From: Alnus glutinosa
Taxonomy: Eukaryota; Streptophyta; Magnoliopsida; Fagales; Betulaceae
Assembly (NCBI RefSeq): GCF_958979055.1
Contig: NC_084898.1
Location: 1,498,001 to 1,562,000, forward strand
Reading direction: 5' to 3'
Length of the DNA: 64,000 nucleotides
A program made the position numbers and the translations under genes. The first letter of the stretch is position 1; each line of letters opens with the position of its first letter. Below are positions 26,788-36,184 of the stretch, piece after piece. The notes under the pieces were generated by a model that saw only the letters and a list, made by a program, of their open reading frames with translations, searched no databases and was not told where the DNA came from.

Positions 26788-27722
26788 CACTAGTAGCAGA
26801 TTCCATATATTGGTTCCCTTCCTTATATTTAGAGAAAATTTGATAAAAAACACCAAAAACTGACCCACAATAGATACCCCAATTTTACATATTTTGGTTG
26901 GGTAGCACTGTAGCTTTCCAATCACTTTTTTTAATAGAAAAAAAATCGTTCTCTCTCCTCTCTCCTATCTCCTCTCTGGCTCTCTCCTTCACTCATGAAT
27001 CACTTCACCGCTTGGTGTTCTCGTACCACTTGTTGCCGCTGTCGATAATGGCGTCGTCGGGGAAGATTTGGGAGGAGAGGGCGGCGATGGTTTGATCAAC
27101 AGGTAAGCCGGCCTGGACCAGGATGATGATGGATTTGGGACCAATAAACTGATTGCAAATTCTCTCATGAGTCCCATATTAGTTCCTCCTTCTCCTTTCT
27201 CCGAATCCACTTCACTCTGTCTGCAAATATTCTTGTCAACTTTCCGTTCTTGTCTCTATACCTTACATTGTCTTTGTTTGTTTCTCTTCTTGTGATTTAA
27301 AAGCATTGTGGGTATTTTGTGATTGGGTTTGTTTGAGCCCAGTCTTAGTCTCTTTGCAAAGGATTTGTGTTTCTTTTCTAGGTGCCCAAGAAACAAGCAC
27401 GCTTCTCAATTTCTCTGATTGAGATTTCCAGGGGTTGGATTCTGAATTGAAGAGTTCCGATTGCAACGGAAGAGGTGGGTTTTGTGTGGAGTGTGACGGA
27501 GAAGACGAGAGAGCATGAAAGAGAAGAAAATAAATGAATAAAAAAATAAAAGTAAGAAAGAGAAAAATAAAATAAAATAAGAGTAAAAAATAGTATTTAA
27601 TTGATATAGGAAAATTAAAGGAATCTATTGTGGAGTGTTTTTTTTATAGGGAAGTAAAATGTAGTTTTGTTTCCTAAATTTAGGAAAAATAGTTGGGTGT
27701 CTGCTGCTAGTGCTCTTAGAAC
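26788..27722. mobile_element. MULE-like element with long inverted repeats and a captured 6PGDH fragment
   Basis: The outer 120-130 bp at each end are inverted copies. Both begin with CACTAG(T/C)AGCAGA, share TTTAG, AAAAACAC and CCACAATAGAT in order, and diverge by substitutions and small gaps. Between the arms are a CT-rich tract (26948-26990), the 6-phosphogluconate dehydrogenase-like fragment (27005-27142), about 400 bp of unassigned sequence and an AT-rich stretch (27520-27600). No transposase is present, so it is non-autonomous. Arm length and gene capture fit Pack-MULE elements, but no clean 9-bp target-site duplication could be read. Confidence 0.65.
27005..27142 (-). pseudogene. 6-phosphogluconate dehydrogenase fragment (captured)
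   Basis: On the minus strand a 45-codon frame reads GPKSIIILVQAG, then LPVDQTIAALS, then DDAIIDSGNKWYENTKR, and ends in TGA. This matches a signature stretch of the NADP-binding domain of plant 6-phosphogluconate dehydrogenase (oxidative pentose phosphate pathway), where the family has LVKAGxPVDQTI and DGGNEWYENTERR. Only this short piece of a roughly 480-residue enzyme is present. The Gly and Glu of GGNEW are replaced by Ser and Lys, so it is not functional. It lies between inverted repeats, which explains its origin by transposon capture. Confidence 0.8.
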
Positions 27723-28340
27723 GAGCGATAAGACCCTACCAAGAAGAAAAACCCAAATAACTTGACCAGTCGTGTCAACATAACACTTGCTTGAAGGATG
27801 CCAAGATTGCAGCATTAAGATTAACAACTCTGCAGCATTAGTCCAATTGTCATTACTTCAGACAAAGAATTAGTCAAGATGATAACCACTCCAAAGAATT
27901 TGGTTATGCCTGTATCTTGTCATTGGTCTTTCCGTGCTAAATTTTAGTAACATGTTAAATCATCACTTATTTAAAAATTTTAAATTAATAAAAAAATGAT
28001 AAACTTAATCCCTTAATTAATATCTAACAAAATTAATTTAAAAAGATGAACTTGTCGTCGCAACAACCACTCTGGCGGCATGTTACGGGCATTTAGAAAC
28101 CATGACCGAAGACCCTACTATAAATTAGATGGCATAAGTAAAAAGGTCGCCCCAAGAAGAAACATTTGCGGTCGGCTTTCGGACGCGGTTTGGTGAGCGG
28201 GAAAACCGCGGAATCCTTGAAAAAGTAATGTTTAAGGTAATATTAAATTTACTATGCTTGGATAAAAGTAACATTATGGACTTAAATATATGCTTATTGA
28301 CACAAAGATACGACAGCAAGTGGGAGCCAAGTCAGATATA
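27723..28340. other. Intergenic sequence, nothing recognised
   Basis: AT-rich sequence between the MULE-like element and the probable CBL leader exon. It should contain the CBL promoter; no motif was assigned. Confidence 0.4.
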
Positions 28341-28423
28341 TGCATGCAAAGTGCAAACAGAGAAGCTCTGAAAGTGATGAACAGCCATTGGTCGATCTTC
28401 ATCCATTGAAAGAGAGCACCCAG
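28341..28423 (+). other. Possible 5' untranslated exon of the first CBL gene
   Basis: The sequence ending CACCCAG is followed by a strong donor, gtgagt, at 28424. A good acceptor (ttgcag) ends at 30427, 38 bp before the CBL start codon. Together they suggest a leader exon and a 2-kb leader intron. The 5' limit is a guess and transcript data are needed. Confidence 0.4.
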
Positions 28424-29189
28424 GTGAGTTTATGTATATTATATATTGCTCTCACTCTTGATGTTCAATTCCATGAGACTCAGACTTTCTTTCTTCATCC
28501 TTCAACATGATCTGTCTTTCCTTTTGGGATAAAAAGAGACAGTTGGTACAGGATTTCAAGTTCATGAACAGGTTGGGTTAAATTTTGTTTTGGGTGCTTG
28601 TCTTTTTTCCCCTTTTTCGCTTGATTTGGGTCCTACACATGTAGTTGCAGCAGGACACTTTTTACTTTTTAGGACATTTTTTGGTGTTTTGGCTCCACAG
28701 CAGGCTGTTTAAGCAGTTGACTTTTTGTACCACTGTCATGATTTACTCTTATGGGGGTATAGTTAGCCAATTTTGAGGAATTTACAGTGGTTTAGGCAAC
28801 TGGGTGTTTGGGATTTTTTACTTTACAGTCCATTTCATGCTCTTTTAGTATTCTACAAGGCCAGCTTAACCCACAAGTGAGCAGCATAACTTGTATATAA
28901 AATATATATATTTTTTAATTTTTACCATTAAAAAATTAAAACCTTAAAATATAAATCCGATTAGACATGTAATCTTATTTTCTTTTACTGCTATGTGTTT
29001 GTTTATGGAGATGAACTTCATTTGATTGTATTATTATTCTAATTGGATATTACGCAGAGAAGTTGGATTATGTTTATTAATTATGGTTATGGTTAATTGG
29101 ATACTAATTTTCATGAATCTATAGTTGTGAATGGGTATAATTGATATAATATATGCTTATAAGATATGAAATTGTGTTAATTAGGTGAT

Positions 29190-29415
29190 ACCAAATACAA
29201 CAGGTTGAAATATGTCGTGTTCGGGTCAACCCAACATAACTATTTATTAAATGGGTTATGTGAGTCGTGTCGTATTACCTGTTTATTTAAACGGTTTGTT
29301 TTAGGGTTGAGAAGGTTAACTAGTTTAATTAAATGGGTCGGGTTGACCCATATAGTAGTATACCAATGGCTTGACACAACACAAACCTGACCAATGAACC
29401 CGAATCGCCACCCCT
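29190..29415. repeat. Interspersed repeat-like sequence (GGGTTGACCC-type)
   Basis: Contains repeated and inverted words built on CGGGTTGACCC / GGGTCAACCC, CGTGTCGTATTACC and an end that reads CGCCACCCCTG. This type of sequence recurs in many plant genomes. I could not fix its ends or family. Confidence 0.4.
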
Positions 29416-29539
29416 GTTTCTTAGAAGGTAAAGATAAACCTGAAAATTTTTCTGATTTCTATAATTTAGATGTCCCCTCCAAGTTGCAAATCCACATGCG
29501 TTGTACAATGGATACATGATTCTCCATAAATCTCTCGGG

Positions 29540-30140
29540 TTAGGAGATGAGAGAATTGCTTAAGGAGTTCACTGAGAGCACATTAATATATATTTTTGGA
29601 TATCACTTCAACCCAAAAGCTTAAGTTGATGGGTTTGGGTCCACTTATGTATATTAACTCTTCACTTTGTTTATTTTTCCTCAATGTGAGACAAAACACT
29701 CACACTTGCACTCATAACAAATCTCTCATTCACATTGAATCACATATGAGTCTCTTCCACATTGACCTAACTCTACCTCGTGTGTAAATCTTTTACAATT
29801 CAAGAGTATCACGCATACAAGAGTTGCGCCAATTACATGCCACCGATGCAACTTTAGTCCAAGAGTCACTCACACTCTTTACCGAAGCCAAACCAAACGT
29901 GCCAAAGACTAAAACACTTGTTCAAGCAAAAGCTGAACCATAATTTTAATACCAATTTGTTAGGGAGAGAATTGCCTATGGAGTCCACCAAGAGCACATT
30001 AATATACATGTTTGAACACTACTTCAATCAAAAAGCTTAAGCTGATGGGTTTGAGTCCACATATATATATTTACTACTCACTTTATTTATTTTTTCTCAA
30101 TATAAGATACAACACTCACACGTGAACTCACAACATTCAT
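29540..30140. repeat. Pair of direct repeats of about 160 bp, 420 bp apart
   Basis: GAGAATTGC(T/C)TA at 29549 and 29967 starts two copies that share GAGCACATTAATATA, AAAAGCTTAAG(T/C)TGATGGGTTTG and CAA(T/C)ACTCACAC-type words. The spacer ends in AATTTTAATACCAATTTGTTAGG. They might be the ends of a small terminal-repeat element or a tandem duplication. There is no coding sequence. It lies in the putative CBL leader intron. Confidence 0.6.
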
Positions 30141-30464
30141 GGTATGGTAGTGGATCAAACTAAAAAAAATAGGACATATTAGAACCTCCCATGAGATGGG
30201 AATTAGTCCTTATTTGTAGTTGAGTTTGACATATTCTTGAAAGTTTTCCTTGCAAATAAATTGGCATATTCCAAATGTTAACTAAATAAAAAATGAACCA
30301 AATCATATGCTATGTAGAACAAAATGGTACAATATTACAGAACTCCATCCAAAAATAAAAAATCTTACTAGATGAATCTATCAGCATATCTCTTAGTCTA
30401 AAGCACTTTTCTCTTTGCATGTTGCAGGCATATATTCAATACCATCATTGACATAAACACTCGC

Positions 30465-30743
30465 ATGATGGATGCTTTTAAGGGCTGCTTTTGCTTGAAG
30501 AAGGCCAAAACAAAATCTTGGTGTCCGGAGGCTAACGTTCTTGCTTCTGAAACACCTTGTAAGTAGAAAGAAAATTGGGGTTGAGCTAATTGATCGATTT
30601 CAACCTTCAAATGGAATTATTAGACAAAGGATAAATAGTCTTGATTTGGTATGTATTTTACGAGTAATGCTATCTAGTAGACTCTTATACGACTTTCATA
30701 CAACTTGATGATATGGTAGTAAAAATTAGCCTTTAGATAAGCA

Positions 30744-30790
<47 letters not shown>

Positions 30791-33700
30791 ATCAAGTGCT
30801 AATTTTCACTGCCACATCATTTAAGTTGTATGACAATCGTATAGCAGTATACTAAATAGCATTACTCATTTACATATCCTAATTAGGTGCTGCTTCAATT
30901 TTGCTTCTCTGTGGCCTTAAGCTCAATACTTTTAAACAAGGGTGGATATGTAACTGTAACAGAGAATGCACTCATATAGGGTAATGACACTTATAATGTA
31001 GGGAGGAAAACTAGTTTTGAACTGATCAGGATTTTTTCCTCTTATTTCCCATGTGGATATTTTTCTGTTTTTCTGTTCTTATCTGAAAAATATATATGAT
31101 TTTATTTTATTTTATTTTATTTTAAAAAAGAAATCACCTTAAACAGAAAAACAAACACAAACTTATAGCCTTTTGAAGGTATGGCTTTAAGACTTACAAT
31201 GTGTGGTATTTTTCAACAGTTGGAAATCTTATGTATATATCTTTAATTTTTCAACAGTTGCAGTCAATGAAGTAGAGGCCTTGTATTGTCTCTTCAAGGA
31301 ACTAAGCAGCTCCATACATGATGATGGTCTTATTCACAAGGTATATACATCCAACTTTTTCTAATTTGTCTTTTCATGAGCTAGTGTTGGCAGCTTGGAC
31401 CATATTCTGAAGTTTGGTCATATGGTTGAAGGTTAAGATAGGATTTTTAGCTCTTTGACTGGAATTTGAGATGACTTGTGCTAATTTATTCGACATTCTA
31501 TGGACAGGAAGAATTCTATCTTGCACTTCTCATAAACAGTCGTGAGCAAAATCTTTTTGCAAACAGGGTGTGTATTTTCTGTATTGTAGTATACCTCTTT
31601 TTTTTTTTTTTTTTCTTTTTTTTTTCTGTGTTCTATATTTAATGTTTAAATTGTATTCTCACATTTTATATTCCTGTCATATAAATCATTTCAACCTTTT
31701 TTATGGCAGCAGCACCAAATTAAAAAAGCCCCCATGTTTTCAATACTTTTATGCAGTCACAAAGTACCTGAATATTTAAAGATAAGTTGTATCTGTGTAT
31801 CAAAGAAATCCAGCTTGTCAGTTTCCTGAAACGCAAAGTGAATTTAGAATGTTGAATGGATCTAAAAAGTCTTGTCCCAGGCCTAAACAAAAGATATACT
31901 ACTTTGGTACTTCTTATTATGGCTTGTTAGTTACTCACCAGCTTCAAATTGTCAACTTTATGATTTTGTATATACCAAATTTTGGACAGCTGATATTATG
32001 CAATCTGACCTGGGAACTTATTGCAGGTATTTGATCTATTTGATGTTAAGCAGGATGGGGTTATCGAATTTGAAGAATTTGTTCGATGTTTAAGCATCTT
32101 CCACCCAGATGCACCTGAAGTAGACAAAATTACATGTATGGAAATTTGTCGTGAAAATGAAACACGATTTTTTTTTTCCTGTTATTTTTTGTTCATGGAG
32201 TGAAGATATGTAACTGTCTCTTGTTCTATTCAATACTCTTATAAAATCTAAGCTGCTGGGAAAAGATTTTCTTGCAGTTGCATTTAGATTGTATGATCTA
32301 CGGCAAACTGGCTACATTAAGCGTGAAGAGGTGAGTAATTACATATTTCCTCTTGTCCTCATGTCCTGATGCTTCCTTAAGAATACTGCAAAATGCAATT
32401 GATGACAATAGTAGTTGTTTGACTATCACTCGATCAATTACCACTAATCCCAAAAGCCTAAACCGATGAGAAATAGTGGATTTACTAGTATTTTCACATT
32501 TATCTAGTGCATCTTAACTAGTATTTCACATTTATCTAGTGCATCTTTAATGGTTAATGTGACCACATATGAATCTCTTTGCTCTTGTCAAATGACCATA
32601 TATTGAAACACAAACCTCTCCTTGTTACTTTCAAACCATAGAAAACCTTCGGCCATCTACTATTTTAGTAGATTACTACCAGAGTTTCAGATTGCAGCGA
32701 GCAGGTTCGTTCATTGAGGAAATTTTATAGAAGAAGGCCATAGTTCTGGAACTACTGCGGAAGAAGATAAACGGGTAATTTGTTGGGGCTACAAGTCTCA
32801 GTCTAGGCTACAAAAGTTTTGTAAGTATAGACTGATTGTAACATTTAAATCTTTGATAATGGAAATTCCTGAGGTTGGCTGCCCTCGGAGTAGTTTTTCT
32901 TTTGAAAAGTTGTTTAAAAGTTCCCACTTTGTCACTACAATCCTCGTGTTGATTTTGTTTTATGCTTTCTTGGATTGTGGTGATTGCCCCCCCCCCCCCC
33001 CCCCCCCCCCCCTTCTCTAGGTAATGTTTTGGGGTCATATTGCAATTTTCGTCTTTGTTCAAAATGAGTATGATCTGAATATGCATTTTGTGACAGGGTC
33101 AATATCTAAACTAATTAATTATCAAAAACTTAATCGTTATCTACCATAGATGTTGTAAATAACCATATTCCATAAGGCCTTAACTCCTGGATAGGACCAT
33201 GCAAAATCTTTGTTGGTATCTTACCAAGAGTACATCAGAAATCAGAAGATGCCAATTAAATATCTGGATTATCTCCCCCCTCCCCCCTCCCCCCAACCTC
33301 CAAATTCAAGAGGCTGGCCGGTTGTCGTTGTAAAGGAGAAATTTTGTAGCATGGTCATGTGAACAATTACTGCTTGGGGATAATTACAATTAACCCCCAT
33401 GATTTATCCACGGTATGGCGATTTACCCCCCAATGTACCAAAATTGGTACATGACCCCCCCGAACTTGCCAACGTGTGGCAAAATCAACCTTCCGTCCAA
33501 TCGACTGTTCGTTTGGACTGAAAATCGGTCACGTGCAAGTCACGTGGCCGTTTAAGACAGAGACCCTCCCCAAGTCACGTGACTTGCACGTGACCGACTT
33601 TTCGTTCAAACGAACGGTCGATTGGACGGAATGTTGATTTTGCCACACGTTGGCAAGTTCAGGGGGGTCATGTACCAATTTTGGTACATTGGGAGGTAAA

Positions 33701-34733
33701 TCATGGGGGTTAAGTGTAATTATCCCTACTGCTTGTCATTGCTTTGTTTTTATATGTCACATTATGGTTACTACACTTGTCCTTATTCATTATTTAGCTT
33801 TTGTCAAATGTGGTATATAATCTCTTGTGACAAGTATAGTCATATATAAATCTTGTTTCCAATTTTTTATTAGTCTTGAACTCCTAGGCCCCGTTTGAAA
33901 ACCCCCTTGCCCTCCCCTCCCCTTGGTTTTTTTTTTTGAATGATTGAAAATTAAAATTGATGTGATATAAAGTTGATATAATTTATATGGAAAAGTAGAA
34001 AAAATTTGTATTGTAGTGAGTTTTTTATTTAAAAAGTAATAAGAAAGTATTGATGTGATATAAAAAGTGAAAAAAGTTAAGAATGTTTTGAAGTTGATGT
34101 TTTTTGGGAGAAGTGAAGGGAAGGGGAGGGGAGGGGAAAGTGGTTTTCAAACGGGGCCCTAATGTTGCAATCAATTTTCTTTAGTAGTCCAACAGCTGCA
34201 TTTCTGATTATTTCAACTCTATGTGATGAACCATTGCTACTGTTGAAGTTGAAGGAGATGGTGCTGGCTATTCTGAGTGAATCTGATCTGGCACTCCCTG
34301 ATGATGTTGTGGAATCAATGATTGATAAGGTGTTGTACACTTCACAATTTTCTGTTTTTTTCCCTCATCATACTATCTGAATCTCAATTTGTGGTCAAAT
34401 TCATTTAGACAATGATGGAGGCAGATTCAAAAGAAGACGGAAAGATTGATTTAGAAGAGTGGAAGGAATATGTAGCCAAGAATCCATCTCTGATAAAGAA
34501 CATGAATCTTCCATATTTAAAGTGGGTCCTACAGTTCTGTTCATATCATCATTTATTGTTTTGTTCATCTTTCTGAAGCTTGGTCATATGATATCATAAT
34601 GATCATTTAAGCTCAACCAGTCTTAGTCATTGCTCTTATAGTACACCTTTTCATATGGTTTTCACTTTCCAGGGAGATAACCGTGGCGTTTCCCAGCTTC
34701 TTGCTCAACACAGAATTTGAAGAGGATAAATAA
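30465..34733 (+). CDS. CBL8: Calcineurin B-like calcium sensor, CBL8-like
   Basis: Eight exons, 30465-30558, 31258-31340, 31508-31567, 32027-32135, 32278-32330, 34249-34329, 34409-34521 and 34673-34733, give 217 residues, the usual CBL length. Four EF-hand regions are present: the atypical 14-residue first ([15 protein letters not shown]), then [27 protein letters not shown] and [14 protein letters not shown]. The C-terminal FPSF motif, which CIPK kinases phosphorylate, is kept (AFPSFLL). CBLs bind calcium and recruit CIPK kinases to membranes to control ion transport. The N-terminus ([15 protein letters not shown]) lacks the MGC myristoylation start and resembles Arabidopsis CBL8 as I remember it. 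Either of two adjacent ATGs may be used. Introns 1 and 5 hold MITEs. A tandem relative follows at 36185. Confidence 0.92.
30662..30867. mobile_element. MITE, family 1 (copy in CBL intron 1)
   Basis: The ends pair over about 70 bp: GAGTAATGCTAT(C/T)TAGTA at the left is mirrored by TACTAAATAGCATTACTC at the right. The centre is a long TA run (30746-30785). A second copy of this family lies at 62364-62540. The flanks ATTTTAC and ATTTAC are similar but not a clean target-site duplication. Confidence 0.85.
30746..30785. repeat. (TA)n microsatellite inside a MITE
   Basis: About 20 TA units fill the loop of the MITE at 30662-30867. Confidence 0.9.
32987..33012. repeat. Poly-C tract, 26 nt
   Basis: An uninterrupted C run lies in CBL intron 5. 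The antisense strand is poly-G and could form a G-quadruplex. Confidence 0.9.
33377..33726. mobile_element. Foldback MITE with 9-bp target-site duplication (Mutator-type)
   Basis: Nearly the whole 350-bp element is an inverted repeat. It starts GGGATAATTAC and ends GTAATTATCCC, with arms of about 160 bp that contain CCAATGTACCAAAATTGG, CCGTCCAATCGAC and TCACGTGCAAGTCACGTG. It is flanked by TACTGCTTG at 33368-33376 and 33727-33735. A 9-bp duplication is the hallmark of Mutator-like elements. It lies in CBL intron 5. Confidence 0.9.
33887..34158. mobile_element. MITE with 17-bp perfect inverted ends and CTA duplication (Harbinger/Tourist-like)
   Basis: GGCCCCGTTTGAAAACC at the left end is perfectly inverted at the right end. 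CTA flanks it on both sides (33884-33886 and 34159-34161). A 3-bp duplication and GGCCCCGTTTG-type ends fit PIF/Harbinger-derived Tourist MITEs. It lies 90 bp before CBL exon 6. Confidence 0.85.
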
Positions 34734-36184
34734 TTGCCAATGTCAGATAGTATAAATGTCGTTCTCCCTCAGATGCTGATCTGATCTCATCAAGACACAC
34801 CCCCTATGGAGAGAGGAGCAAAGACCAACAAATCTCTGAGGCGCCTCCCATCAAGCTATAATATTTCCATGGTTGCAATAAAGTATTTGTTTACGTTGGT
34901 TTAAAATTTAGTTTACATTGTTTCTGCTTATCTGTGTGGCTTTAGAAGCATAACATAGGAGAATGAAAATGTTTGTTTGCATGGGTTTACTACTTGCAGT
35001 ACTTTTTTGTGCGTAGAGAATGAAAATGATTTGAAAGCATGAAATACTGCCCTTTCAATTGAAAAACATAAAAATAAGGCAATGCAGAACTTATGCTTGT
35101 CACTTTGTGTATCCTAACGGACATGGGACTTAACTATTTTCACTCACTCCAACAATGCGTTGCACAAAGACAGTCTTCTCGGCTCTCACTTCTCTTAATC
35201 TCCTCAGACTTGATGAAGGCAAAAATCGATTCTGGACTTTTTGACTCCATACCAGTGACCAGTTTTGTTAAAATGAATAGGGAACAGTGTTATTTGGTAT
35301 TAAGACTGTGTTATTAAGGCTCTAGTCTGGACTAGTTTTTGGTATATCGCCAAAATTATGACATCTTTTGACAACGCTTTTTTGAGATATTTTTTTGCTT
35401 TTTAGCAAAAAAAATCAAATTTATTAACAAACAATTTCAAATATAAAACACTCACAAAACACACAAAATTATTTCAACATTTATGTCACATCAGAGCAGT
35501 TTTACAACTAAAAAACAAAATTCATCATCTAAAAACTTTTATCAAACAAACCCTATGTCATTTCTTTCTTCAGTTACATGTTAAGGGCTCCAGCAAATCA
35601 AGAATTCCGGGAATGACAAATGATGCTTCCAAGTCATACTATTCCTTAATTTATTCCAAAGTTCCAGAATCACCAAATGGACAATCTGCGGAGGGTAGCA
35701 GTCCGTTTAGAAACCGTACAGGTCTACTTTTGTAGGTCACTTTGGTGAAAAGCCTTTAATGTTCCATATCACCATCAAGTGACATAGATGAAGAAAAGAA
35801 TCAATCCTCTCTGCTTTATTTATGCAAAACGGATGTTATTAGTTAGTTGTTCACTGTAAGAATGGCATTGATCCTGATTGGGTTTGGCATCATTAAATTC
35901 TAGCCAGTCACACATTTCTCCCAAGGTGAACACATGCAACTCATGAGGTTACTTGCATTGAACAGCAGTCACTGTTGCAGCCTTTTTTCCTGTGCCCACC
36001 AAATCAATCAAAATAAAGAGTCGTGCAGATTTCTCAATCTCAAATCCACACAAAAAAAGTACGTCACCTTTATAAGTGTTTTTAGGCACTTGGTGAGTAG
36101 AACCAAAACCACAACAAAGTTTTGACATACCATATTTATTTTTGCAGAAAATAAAGCCTTTTTATTAAGATAAAGGGCTTTACA
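34734..36184. other. Spacer between the two CBL genes
   Basis: This 1.45-kb segment holds the 3' end of the first CBL gene and the promoter of the second. No repeat, RNA gene or regulatory motif could be assigned with confidence. Confidence 0.5.

Noticed and set aside
27048-27095. Short plus-strand frame beginning MASSGKIWEE as a protein N-terminus
   Set aside because: It is antisense to the clear 6PGDH match on the minus strand and stops after 15 codons.
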